Positions 23,049-29,715 of a DNA stretch of 29,715 bases are shown piece by piece. This stretch comes from a virus, in the IMG/VR virus record IMGVR_UViG_3300011253_000090, positions 1 through 29,715 of that record. One strand, given 5' to 3'. The notes beneath the pieces were generated by a model, which was not told the DNA's origin, did no database searches, and worked only from the letters and a program-made list of their open reading frames with translations. Position 1 is the first letter of the stretch. Each line of letters begins with the position of its first letter. The translations under genes were made by a program, and so were the position numbers.

Positions 23049-23318
23049 TTAAGTTCTCCTTTTAGTTAAGTTACGTTTTTTCTTTTTTGCTTCTTTACTT
23101 AAATTACTTTTAGCAGATACTTTTTTTAGGTTACTTTTTCTATTATCCATTGCATTATCATTCTTATGTGCTGCATGGCGTTTATCACCTTTTTTAAGAC
23201 CAAGTTTAGTTCGTGCAGCATTACGAGAAGCTCTCTCTTTAACTCTTTTAGGTTTCTTTTTCTTTTCCCAATTAAGTTCTTTTTTATAGTCTCGTTTTCC
23301 TTTACTCATGTAAGGCAT
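23049..23318 (-). CDS. Basic protein with degenerate HNH-like pattern, 89 aa
   Basis: The 89-residue protein is dominated by Lys and Arg. Residues about 47-75 read GDKRHAAHKNDNAMDNRKSN followed by LKKVSAKSNLSK, spaced like an HNH nuclease finger (H...N....NL....N), although the second catalytic His appears absent. It may be a retired HNH fold used for DNA binding, or a structural family of its own. It starts on a TAATG junction with the 30-residue membrane ORF; an internal ATG at the fourth codon (MSKGKRD) is an alternative start. Similar basic proteins are found near the tail genes of marine podoviruses. Confidence 0.65.
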   Translation of the reverse strand: MPYMSKGKRDYKKELNWEKKKKPKRVKERASRNAARTKLGLKKGDKRHAAHKNDNAMDNRKSNLKKVSAKSNLSKEAKKKKRNLTKRRT

Positions 23319-23410
23319 TAAACACTACTCCACAACGTTATTATAAATAGTACTGTAGGTGTTATTGGCATAACTGTTAAAAAAGCTAAAAGACTTATAA
23401 ATGATTTCAT
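23318..23410 (-). CDS. Tiny membrane peptide beside the lysis genes, 30 aa
   Basis: This 30-residue ORF is nearly all hydrophobic: MKSFISLLAFLTVMPITPTV then LFIITLWSSV, one membrane span. An AAAAGGAAAATAA ribosome binding site precedes its ATG, and its TAA overlaps the next ATG (TAATG). It follows three other membrane proteins, so it could be a helper of lysis (a holin accessory or antiholin) or a virion-linked peptide. It is too short for homology, but the signals on both sides are good. Confidence 0.55.
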   Translation of the reverse strand: MKSFISLLAFLTVMPITPTVLFIITLWSSV

Positions 23411-23842
23411 TTATTTTCCTTTTGCTAACTGTCCACCAAAATAAAACTCTACTATCATAGTTGCCCATGTAAATATTTCATCAAACTTGTATAGTCCTTT
23501 AATTGTTTCAAACTTAGTTTCTCCTCCAATTTCAAAGATACCAAAAAGAAAACTAGTGGGTTCTTCTACAATTTTAACTACTGTGTCTATACCTAATACT
23601 CCTGCTAAAGGATATACAGCTACTAACGAAAGAATAGCAAACATTAGTATTCGTCTATTCCAAGCAGCCATCTTACCTTCTGTACTTGCATGCTCCCTTG
23701 CTTTTTGTATTGCTCCCTCTTTTGCTGCTAAAGCCTGTAACATCATTTGATGTTGTTGATGAGCTTGCTCTGATTTAATTGCTGTTAGTTTAGCAATAAA
23801 ACCTAAACCAATCGGAATTAAATGTTGTAATATACTTATCAT
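23411..23842 (-). CDS. Putative holin-like membrane protein, 143 aa
   Basis: The 143-residue protein begins with a hydrophobic stretch (ILQHLIPIGLGFIAKL), then a charged, Gln-rich helix (SEQAHQQHQMMLQALAAK), then a long membrane segment near 68-88 (ILMFAILSLVAVYPLAGVLG) and a hydrophobic segment near the C-terminus. Ends in short basic tail LAKGK. Its layout is like holin-type proteins of marine podoviruses, which permit lysis of the host by disrupting the inner membrane. It overlaps the previous gene by 4 bases (ATGA) and lacks an obvious site of its own. No endolysin gene is adjacent, so the lysis role is inferred. Confidence 0.5.
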   Translation of the reverse strand: MISILQHLIPIGLGFIAKLTAIKSEQAHQQHQMMLQALAAKEGAIQKAREHASTEGKMAAWNRRILMFAILSLVAVYPLAGVLGIDTVVKIVEEPTSFLFGIFEIGGETKFETIKGLYKFDEIFTWATMIVEFYFGGQLAKGK

Positions 23843-24021
23843 ATATTAGACATAGTTATTGCATGAACTAATGTTGCAACTACAATACCACCAAATCCAT
23901 AAATAACACCCCATATAAGTTTATTTAATGCAGATTCAATTCGATCTAATCTTTTATGAATTGTACTATATCTTTCTGCACATAACTTCTCATGTGCTTT
24001 CATTTCTTCGTGTGGTGTCAT
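23839..24021 (-). CDS. Small membrane protein, XhlA-like layout, 60 aa
   Basis: The 60-residue product has an N-terminal charged helix (MTPHEEMKAHEKLCAERYST), a coiled-coil-like HKRLDRIESALNKLIW, and a C-terminal membrane span (GVIYGFGGIVVATLVHAI). This arrangement is that of the XhlA hemolysin/holin-accessory family. I choose ATG at 24021, which overlaps the previous TGA (ATGA) and has AAAGGA at good spacing; the ATG two codons earlier sits too close to that site. It likely acts with the neighbouring membrane proteins. Confidence 0.6.
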   Translation of the reverse strand: MTPHEEMKAHEKLCAERYSTIHKRLDRIESALNKLIWGVIYGFGGIVVATLVHAITMSNI

Positions 24022-24362
24022 TTCCATCCTTTCTCTAGAATATTATGTATTTTACTTTCTATAGCAGGAAGAAGTCTCATTCCACTATATCCTATAAAGA
24101 ATGCTATTGCTGGTCCTGCTAGCATACCTAAATTAAATATGTGTAGTATCGGTGGTATAAAAAACTCAGCAGTTACAACAGCTAATATTAAAGTAAATCC
24201 TAATTCTTGTCTAGCTCTTTTTCTTTCTATTAACCAATGTATATGTCCACCTTTAGGTGTTTTACCTTTTAGTTTCTTTTTATTATAATTAAATAATGCA
24301 CCAAGTATTGATGCTATTACACAGCATAATTTACTACCATATTGTGCAATAAAATATTCCAT
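24018..24362 (-). CDS. Membrane protein, candidate holin, 114 aa
   Basis: The 114-residue protein has a short hydrophobic N-terminus (LCCVIASILGALF near 12-24), a basic cytoplasmic loop (NKKKLKGKTPKGGHIHWLIE, RKRAR) and two membrane segments in the second half (FTLILAVVTAEFFIPPIL and MLAGPAIAFFIGYSG). Three spans with a basic loop fit a class I holin. Its ATG follows directly on the previous stop with no space. It forms, with the two membrane genes downstream, a likely lysis cluster, but no endolysin is present in the window. Confidence 0.5.
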   Translation of the reverse strand: MEYFIAQYGSKLCCVIASILGALFNYNKKKLKGKTPKGGHIHWLIERKRARQELGFTLILAVVTAEFFIPPILHIFNLGMLAGPAIAFFIGYSGMRLLPAIESKIHNILEKGWK

Positions 24363-24725
24363 TTATGTAAGACCTAATTCAGTTTTAAGTTTTGGTATGT
24401 TTAGCTGAGGAACAGCTATTTCTTCATGTTGTGTTTCTTGCGACCAAGAACTTCCTACTAAAGTTTCTACTTCGGTTTGCTTTTCAGGTTTGTCATCAAG
24501 CATTTCTTTTTTGCAATGTATTTCGCACCAACCTAATCCCGCTAATGCCAAAGCATCTTTTAAATCTTGTAAACTAGCACCTTCTTCTACAAGACTTGCT
24601 ACGTTATAGTTTAATTTTTCATGGTCATCAGGATTTTGTGATTTAGTCATATTCGAAGCAAAACTAGCTACAACAGCCTGAGTCTCTTTATTGTATTCAT
24701 GTACCTTTGTATATATTGTTGCCAT
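24363..24725 (-). CDS. Hypothetical protein between adhesin and holin genes, 120 aa
   Basis: The soluble 120-residue protein begins MATIYTKVHEYNKETQAVVA and has a central helix region (EGASLQDLKDALALAGLGWC) followed by an acidic, low-complexity part. It ends with KLKTELGLT. Phage proteins of similar layout occur after tail fibre genes and may be fibre chaperones or assembly factors, but I cannot assign it. AAGGAAAAATT precedes the ATG. Cysteines C74 and C78 (WCEIHC) form a CxxxC pair of unknown meaning. Confidence 0.55.
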   Translation of the reverse strand: MATIYTKVHEYNKETQAVVASFASNMTKSQNPDDHEKLNYNVASLVEEGASLQDLKDALALAGLGWCEIHCKKEMLDDKPEKQTEVETLVGSSWSQETQHEEIAVPQLNIPKLKTELGLT

Positions 24726-24745
24726 AATTTTTCCTTAAATTAATA

Positions 24746-25525
24746 TTATGATACGCCACCTAGACGTGTACCTGCTGTTGCCCAAGTAATATTAGAGTTT
24801 CCAGTTGCATAATTACCTCCTGCACCTCCTGCTCCACCTGCAGCATCTCCAGTTCCTCCTGTACCACCTGAAGCACCTAGTCCGCCTCCTGATCCGCCAC
24901 CATTACCACCAGAGCCTCCTCCGCCTCCTGCTGTTCTAGAGCCTCCTGAACCTGCTTGACCTGTATTACCTCCTGCTTGTCCAGATGTACCGCCTCCGCC
25001 ACCTGCGTTATAACCTGCACCACCACCTCCGCCAGCTCCTCTAGATTGACGATATTGCAAACAACCATAAAATGCTTGAGCACAATAGGTGTCTCCAGTA
25101 GAACCACCACCGCCACCTCCACCGCCACCTACAGTACCGTTATTAGTTATAGTAACAGCTCTTGATGCAGAAATAGCAGTTCCGCCAGCTCCACCCGGTT
25201 GACCTACAGCACCAGAATAAGCAAAAGCAGAACCAGTTCCACCGTTTCCGCCTGCACCTACAATAAATCCATTATTAATAATAAATATTTCATCGCCTGC
25301 ATCGAAGTCACTTGGAATAGTTAATGCTATCCCACCTGTGCTAGATGAACCTACATAGATTCCAGAGTTAATAGTAAGAGTTAAAATACTACTACCTGCT
25401 ACATATTCGCTACCTCGATTATCCCAAATATTATAGTTTTGTGTGTCAGCACTTATAGTTAAAGCAATCTCGACAGCTCCACCTGCATTGCCTGCAGCTT
25501 GCATCATTCTTGATCTAGTAAACAT
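24746..25525 (-). CDS. Glycine-rich adhesin-like tail protein, 259 aa
   Basis: After a beta-rich N-terminal half, residues about 90-240 are extremely glycine-rich, with one run of nine glycines and many GGxGG repeats broken by short variable loops (TYCAQAFYGCLQYRQSR, NSNITW). This resembles the polyglycine-helix sandwich of receptor-binding adhesins such as gp38 of T-even phages, where variable loops meet the receptor. Its start shares a base with the stop of the long fibre gene (TAATG), so it is probably a tip or chaperone-adhesin for that fibre. Two cysteines in one loop could stabilise it. The GC content is higher than its neighbours because of glycine codons. Confidence 0.65.
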   Translation of the reverse strand: MFTRSRMMQAAGNAGGAVEIALTISADTQNYNIWDNRGSEYVAGSSILTLTINSGIYVGSSSTGGIALTIPSDFDAGDEIFIINNGFIVGAGGNGGTGSAFAYSGAVGQPGGAGGTAISASRAVTITNNGTVGGGGGGGGGSTGDTYCAQAFYGCLQYRQSRGAGGGGGAGYNAGGGGGTSGQAGGNTGQAGSGGSRTAGGGGGSGGNGGGSGGGLGASGGTGGTGDAAGGAGGAGGNYATGNSNITWATAGTRLGGVS

Positions 25526-27438
25526 TAAGCAAATCCAGTGCCAGACTGCATTCCATACCAGTTAGTACCATCAGAATAAAACACATATATTTCTATTGCA
25601 GCTGCTGCTGATGGTGCAGAACCTCCATTCCATTTAATAGTACCTGCCCATGTAATTGAACTTCCTGAAGAATGCACAATTGTAAATGATTTACCTGCTG
25701 CTGCTGTTGGCATAGTAATTGTCATTGCACCTGAACAAGAAAATACAGTTCCTTCTGTTGATAGATTAGGTGTAAAACTTGCTGACTTAGTTGTTTGTGT
25801 TTCAGTAATATTGGTAAATGTCTGAACACCTGAAAAAGCTTGAGCTCCTAATGTAGCAGCTACTGCCCAGGTCATTCCTCCAGAACCATTTGTTTGTAAA
25901 AATTCATTAGCACTTCCATCATTATCAGGAAAAGTTAATGTATAACTAGCTCCTGCACTATGAGGAGGTCCTTTTAATTTAATACCATGAGAGTTTTCTT
26001 CACAATTTAATTGAATAAATCCTGCAGTATCTCCTGATGTACCCTTAGCTTCTAAACTAGGTGTTGTTCCAGCAGATACTAAATTAATTTTATCAGTAGT
26101 AACTGCATCATTATTAATTTTAGCCGTAGTCACAGCATTATCTGCTATAGTAAGTGCTGTAGCACCAGTAACATCTCCTGTATGAGTAGCATTAGTTACT
26201 TTAGCTGTATTAGCAGTAATTTCTGTATTAATTGAATTAGCTAGTTTATCTGCAGTAATAGCATCATCAGCTATTTTTGCAGTAGCTATAGCACCTGTAG
26301 ATAAAGCTGTTGTAACATCTGCACTTGATAATGTGACAGCACCTGTTCTACTATTAAAAGAAGCAACCCCTTCTGAGTCTGCTATCCAAGATAAATTAGA
26401 TCCATCAGTACTTAACACTTTACCTGAATTACCTGTTTGAGAAGGTAACAAACCATTAGCTGTAATAGTATAAGTTCTATCAGCAGTTAAATCTTGTGCA
26501 ACACCATTTATAGTTATTGATCTAGCATTAGTAACTGGAGTAAACCCTAAAGCTGCTCCAGGTGTAAATCCTAGAGCTGTTGTTACGTCTCCACTAGAAA
26601 GAGTAACTGCTCCTGTTCTACTATTAAAGGCGGTTACTGCTCCTGTAACTGAAAAAGCTGCTTCATCCCAAGCAGAACCACTCCAAACAAATAAATTATT
26701 ACTTGTTGTATTATAATATAAAGCCCCTACATTAGAAGTTGTTGGAGCAGACGAGTGTGCTCCTAAATAAGTTAATGCAAAACTATTTACTGAAGTAACA
26801 TTAGTTGCTACTGTATTAACATTAGCAATATTTGTTGATACTGTTCCTATGTCTGTTTCATCAGCAGCTACAGTATTAATATTAGTAGAGTTTCCTGCTA
26901 CAGAGTTTATATTAGTTGCATTACCTGCAACAGAATTAACATTTGCAATACTTCCTGCTACAGTCCCTATATCTGTAGCGTCTCCTGCTACTGCATTAAT
27001 ATTTGTACTATTACCTGCTACGGAATTAATATTTGTACTATTTCCAGCAACAGAATTTACATTAGAGATATTTGTTGCTACAGTATTTACATTTGTTTGA
27101 TTAGAACTAGTTAAAGTAAGTTGTAACCATGCTGCTGTTCCTAAATCATATACAAACATTATGTTACTTGTTGTATTAAAATAAAGTGCTCCATCTGTTA
27201 AAGCGTCCCCATCATTATCTACTGTGGGTGCTGATGTTTTTGAGCCTAAGTATTTATCGTCAAAGGTGTCTACATATCCTTCCGCTGTTGTTGCACTAGT
27301 TGCTGCGGCTGTAGCACTTATTGCTGCATTTGCTGCACTAGTAGCTGCTTCTGCAGCTTTTGTTGTGGCAAGAGTCGAGGCACTACTTGCATCAACTGTT
27401 GCATCTCCGGCACCACCTACTCCTCTATATATCGCCAT
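25525..27438 (-). CDS. Tail fibre protein with 11-residue repeats, 637 aa
   Basis: The 637-residue protein starts MAIYRGVGGAGDATVDASSA, a common fibre N-terminus in marine podoviruses. It has an Ala-rich coiled-coil stretch (AAEAATSAANAAISATAAAT), then GALYFNTTSN domains seen twice, then about ten 11-residue repeats (NINSVAGNSTN type) between roughly 114 and 221, then FNSRTGAVTLSS-DVTTAL modules. The C-terminus (SAPSAAAAIEIYVFYSDGTN) is typical of phage fibres. It would reach out to the host surface. It is placed between capsid and tail tube genes, whereas T7 has its fibre at the end of the late operon. The start follows AGGAAACAATT and a terminator hairpin. Confidence 0.8.
   Translation of the reverse strand: MAIYRGVGGAGDATVDASSASTLATTKAAEAATSAANAAISATAAATSATTAEGYVDTFDDKYLGSKTSAPTVDNDGDALTDGALYFNTTSNIMFVYDLGTAAWLQLTLTSSNQTNVNTVATNISNVNSVAGNSTNINSVAGNSTNINAVAGDATDIGTVAGSIANVNSVAGNATNINSVAGNSTNINTVAADETDIGTVSTNIANVNTVATNVTSVNSFALTYLGAHSSAPTTSNVGALYYNTTSNNLFVWSGSAWDEAAFSVTGAVTAFNSRTGAVTLSSGDVTTALGFTPGAALGFTPVTNARSITINGVAQDLTADRTYTITANGLLPSQTGNSGKVLSTDGSNLSWIADSEGVASFNSRTGAVTLSSADVTTALSTGAIATAKIADDAITADKLANSINTEITANTAKVTNATHTGDVTGATALTIADNAVTTAKINNDAVTTDKINLVSAGTTPSLEAKGTSGDTAGFIQLNCEENSHGIKLKGPPHSAGASYTLTFPDNDGSANEFLQTNGSGGMTWAVAATLGAQAFSGVQTFTNITETQTTKSASFTPNLSTEGTVFSCSGAMTITMPTAAAGKSFTIVHSSGSSITWAGTIKWNGGSAPSAAAAIEIYVFYSDGTNWYGMQSGTGFA
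26779..27100 (-). repeat. 33-bp-period coding repeats in the tail fibre
   Basis: About ten imperfect copies of an 11-codon unit, with consensus near NINSVAGNSTN, lie in the fibre gene. Copies differ at the DNA level, largely at third positions, but the protein pattern N-[IV]-[NG]-[ST]-V-A is kept. The repeat length is suited to a beta or coiled shaft, and tandem copies may expand or shrink by recombination. Confidence 0.7.
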
Positions 27439-27461
27439 AATTGTTTCCTATAAATTAATAA

Positions 27462-27488
27462 AGATAGACCCCCCGAAGGGGGCTATCT
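27462..27488 (-). terminator. Strong UUCG terminator after the capsid gene
   Basis: On the minus strand AGATAG plus CCCCC pairs with GGGGG plus CTATCT across a UUCG tetraloop, leaving one bulged U, and UUAUUAAUUU follows. Eleven paired bases with five G-C pairs make this a textbook factor-independent terminator, and the only GC-rich hairpin noted. It starts 9 bases after the capsid stop, as the T7 terminator does after gene 10, and would hold the fibre and tail genes below capsid level. Confidence 0.9.
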
Positions 27489-27496
27489 AACTGCTA

Positions 27497-28417
27497 TTAT
27501 GCAGGCACTGCTAAAGCAAACGCAGAGTCATCACGTAATTCTTTAACACCATAAATTGTATCTGAAGTGTAAAGAGTACTTAAATGATCTTGTTTGTATT
27601 GTGTTTGTGATCTAACACCCATCTGTTCTACTAAAACAGCTGCGTCTTGATGTCCCATTAGACATACACGAGCATTACCAGTACCAGAAGTTGTATCAGC
27701 ATTAGAAGAAACATAAACAGGCATACCATAAAGGTTACCAATTTGTCCATTTCTAATTGTGTTAGCATTACCACTTTCACCTACAAAGTCCATAGCTGTA
27801 TAACGATCTAGACCCATTAATGTATTTCTAGCTGATGGAGGAATCAAAAAGAATCGACCTTCAGTAGGAACATCATTATCATCTAAACGTTGGATAGTTC
27901 TACGGATAGCTGCATCTGAAAGAGCTGATTCATTGTTAGAACCGGCTACATATTTGGTAGTACCATCGGCACCAACAAATGCTTCATCATAATCTGCACC
28001 AGCATCACCACCATTAAATGTTCTACCTAACTGAACTAAGTCTGTATCAACTTGTTTAGCTAAAGCATAACCTGCGTCATCTGTATAGAATCTACGCATT
28101 GATGATAGTGCTTGTACTTCTACGATATCCTCAATAAAACGTGAGTATTCATAGTGTTTATCAATTGCTACTTGAACTTCTGTTTCTGTAGCTGCAATCA
28201 ACGTTACTGCTGTTGATGCTGCTTTAACTGAAGCAGAACCTCTAGTAGGTTTAGGAATGTGAATTACATCACCTTTTTTGCCTGTAAAAGACATTTTTTT
28301 AAACAAATTTGCTGCCACTAAGTTTTTTTTGTAAGATGCGATCACTTCATCGGACCAAATCTCAGGTATAAACGTAGCTGCTGTAGTCGTAGTGACTGCA
28401 GGGGTTGGATAAGCCAT
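27497..28417 (-). CDS. Major capsid protein
   Basis: The 306-residue protein opens MAYPTPAVTTTTAATFIPEI, then has NLFKKMSFTGKKGDVIHIPK and AIDKHYEYSRFIEDIVEVQA, the E-loop and spine regions typical of HK97-fold capsid proteins of marine podoviruses. Later NLYGMPVYVSSN is another family mark. It is somewhat shorter than T7 gp10A (345). It follows the scaffold gene by 26 bases and has a strong GAGAGG site. A very strong terminator right after its stop fits high-level expression as an independent transcript end. It builds the icosahedral head. Confidence 0.88.
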   Translation of the reverse strand: MAYPTPAVTTTTAATFIPEIWSDEVIASYKKNLVAANLFKKMSFTGKKGDVIHIPKPTRGSASVKAASTAVTLIAATETEVQVAIDKHYEYSRFIEDIVEVQALSSMRRFYTDDAGYALAKQVDTDLVQLGRTFNGGDAGADYDEAFVGADGTTKYVAGSNNESALSDAAIRRTIQRLDDNDVPTEGRFFLIPPSARNTLMGLDRYTAMDFVGESGNANTIRNGQIGNLYGMPVYVSSNADTTSGTGNARVCLMGHQDAAVLVEQMGVRSQTQYKQDHLSTLYTSDTIYGVKELRDDSAFALAVPA

Positions 28418-28443
28418 TTTAATTACCTCTCTAAAATATTAAT

Positions 28444-29259
28444 TTAAATAACACGTCCCTCTCTATATGCGTCCATTATCTCATTTGATAAGGCATCATA
28501 TTTATCAGGATCGGTTTGCATAAGTTTAATAATATCGCTTCTACGATACTTCTTTTTAGAAACAGGTTCGTTACTTCCTTTACTACCAACATTTGCTGCT
28601 TTTAATTGATTCTCTTTATCAATCTTATTAGTTTCTGCAACTTTAGCAACTCGTTCTTGTTTATCAGTCCAGTTACTTAATAATTCTTTAGCAGAATCAT
28701 AATCAAAATGTACTTCAGCTCTGTTGTATAATTCGGAGCGAACTTTAGAAGAATTTATCCATTCTGCAAATGCAGGATTTTGTACTATCTCTTCCAAATT
28801 AGGATACTCAGAATTTAACCTTGTTAATGTTGCAGTACGCTTCATTTGCAAAGCAGCTTCTTGAGCCTCTTTAATTGCTGGATGACTGTCAATTTCCTTT
28901 TTTACATGTTTAGAAGGATCATCATAAAACTCTTCTGGTGTTGTTTCTGTAGTCTTTGCTTCTTCTTTCGAAGTTTGTGTTTTAATGAAATCGTCTACGA
29001 CTCTCCTTAGTTCACCTACTTCAGAACCTTGCTTACCAATTAACTTTTCAGCTGCCTGGTGCATAGCAGCAATCTCTTTAGCAGATTTACCTTTATACTT
29101 TTCAGGTAATTCCTCCTCAACACTTTCTTGTTTTACAACAGATTCTTTAACAGGTTTAAGTTCTTTTTCAAGAGTTGTTTCAACTGCATCTTCATCTACT
29201 GCTCTATCTGGTGCTGGGATTTCTAATTCTTCTTCTACGTCATCTATTATATCAGCCAT
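28444..29259 (-). CDS. Capsid scaffold / assembly protein
   Basis: The 271-residue protein lies directly upstream of the capsid gene, the place of T7 gp9 (307 residues). The N-terminal half is highly acidic (DDVEEELEIPAP, SVEEELPEKYKGKS), with a coiled-coil core and the motif KYKGKSAKEIAAMHQAAEK seen in marine scaffold proteins. The C-terminus has a small basic helix (KKKYRRSDIIKLMQTD), which in scaffolds contacts the capsid. It guides head assembly and is then lost. An AGGAGAT site precedes the ATG. Confidence 0.85.
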   Translation of the reverse strand: MADIIDDVEEELEIPAPDRAVDEDAVETTLEKELKPVKESVVKQESVEEELPEKYKGKSAKEIAAMHQAAEKLIGKQGSEVGELRRVVDDFIKTQTSKEEAKTTETTPEEFYDDPSKHVKKEIDSHPAIKEAQEAALQMKRTATLTRLNSEYPNLEEIVQNPAFAEWINSSKVRSELYNRAEVHFDYDSAKELLSNWTDKQERVAKVAETNKIDKENQLKAANVGSKGSNEPVSKKKYRRSDIIKLMQTDPDKYDALSNEIMDAYREGRVI

Positions 29260-29306
29260 ATTATATCTCCTGTGCTATTAGCATTATAGGGAGACAACTA
29301 AGGAGA

Positions 29307-29540
29307 CTAACCCTTACTTGCCTTCTTTTCTTTTTGGCGTACATCTTGCCAATGTTTTTTCTCCCAAGCTAAATGAGCCTTGGGGAAATCTCCAGACCAT
29401 CCTTCTAGTTTGATTGTTGGAGTGCTTATAAGTTTATAAGCCTTCCTATCACACGTAGGACAGTCTATCTCTTTAGTGTATTCAACCATGGCTTCAAATA
29501 CTCCACAGTTTTTACACTCAAAATCATATAGTATCTTCAT
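29307..29540 (-). CDS. FmdB-type zinc-ribbon protein, 77 aa
   Basis: The 77-residue protein has C9xxC12 and C27xxC30 in a typical FmdB-like ribbon (YDFECKNCG, then DCPTCDRKAYKLIS), followed by a GWSGDFPKAHLAWEKKH tail and a basic C-terminus. Such ribbon proteins recur next to the scaffold gene in marine podoviruses. Their function is unknown, possibly in assembly or in transcription control. It overlaps the upstream partial gene by 17 bases. Confidence 0.75.
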   Translation of the reverse strand: MKILYDFECKNCGVFEAMVEYTKEIDCPTCDRKAYKLISTPTIKLEGWSGDFPKAHLAWEKKHWQDVRQKEKKASKG

Positions 29541-29715
29541 TTTGTAACTCTTTATAGGTTTCTTCTGAGACTTGTTTTAAAGTCAGTATCCAATTAATAA
29601 TATCTAATTGTCCTTTTCTTTTATGAAGTGTTTCAGAATCAGATATAGTTTCAACTTTATTATATTGTAACTGTAACTTTTCTACATCTTCTATTAAGTC
29701 TTTCCAACCTGTAGT
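29524..29715 (-). CDS. Conserved hypothetical protein, C-terminal 63 residues (cut by window)
   Basis: The open frame enters from the right edge and ends at TGA 29526-29524. The visible 63 residues begin TTGWKDLIEDVEKLQLQYNK and include SETLHKRKGQLDIINWILTL, a helical pattern found in small proteins upstream of scaffold genes in marine podoviruses. The start lies outside the window. It is not a recognisable portal. The protein overlaps the Zn-ribbon gene by 17 bases. Confidence 0.6.
   Translation of the reverse strand, partial: TTGWKDLIEDVEKLQLQYNKVETISDSETLHKRKGQLDIINWILTLKQVSEETYKELQNEDTI

Noticed and set aside
24877-25165. Open frames on either strand within the glycine-rich gene
   Set aside because: They are shadows of the low-complexity glycine codons, without start signals of their own.
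26779-27100. CRISPR-like array
   Set aside because: The repeats have a 33-base period with no spacers, vary at third codon positions and stay in frame in the fibre gene.
1-29715. tRNA genes, integrase or attachment sites
   Set aside because: I saw no cloverleaf, no integrase motif and no long direct repeat; the window gives no sign of lysogeny.

Overview
This window is part of the genome of a lytic, T7-like podovirus. It is AT-rich, and the gene set (small Zn-ribbon proteins, a class II ribonucleotide reductase, a T7-type replication set, lysine-rich mini-proteins beside the tail-tube genes) resembles marine phages of alphaproteobacteria and related streamlined heterotrophs. The host is an inference. 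Both window ends cut through the genome: terminase, portal, any RNA polymerase and an endolysin are not seen here.

Layout. The left arm (1 to about 13,530) reads on the + strand. (1) An unusual accessory cassette at 297-3434: a COOH-NH2 amidoligase, a class II glutamine amidotransferase, a gamma-glutamyl(amine) cyclotransferase and a small Zn-ribbon protein. (2) On the opposite strand at 3435-3506 lies a 23-codon gene that I recognise as pqqA, the precursor peptide of the cofactor pyrroloquinoline quinone. It has a strong ribosome binding site and its own near-consensus sigma70 promoter (3562-3590). (3) Replication and nucleotide metabolism at 3602-13207: separate primase and helicase, a family A DNA polymerase broken into two genes by two small ORFs, a likely SSB, a 5'-3' exonuclease, endonuclease I, a metallophosphoesterase, a Dam-type methyltransferase behind its own promoter, a DUF3310 protein and an adenosylcobalamin-type (class II) ribonucleotide reductase, with small conserved proteins between them.

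The right arm (13,603-29,715) reads on the - strand and carries morphogenesis genes, transcribed from the right edge inward: an unknown protein, a Zn-ribbon protein, scaffold, major capsid protein (followed by a very strong UUCG terminator), a repeat-rich tail fibre, a glycine-rich adhesin-like protein, a group of small membrane proteins (likely holins), a nest of tiny lysine-rich ORFs, tail tube A and B, a collar-domain fibre, and three internal virion proteins including one of 1250 residues. The two arms converge at about 13.57 kb on hairpins that probably stop transcription from both sides.

How it may work together. The replication set is self-contained for copying and processing DNA, with the reductase supplying deoxynucleotides if the host provides cobalamin. 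The pqqA unit looks like a moron (an autonomously promoted accessory gene) that could feed the host PQQ pathway during infection. The neighbouring amidoligase cassette could make and trim a gamma-glutamyl or peptide amide of unknown nature. The most noteworthy items are phage pqqA, the amidoligase cassette beside it, and the split polymerase.
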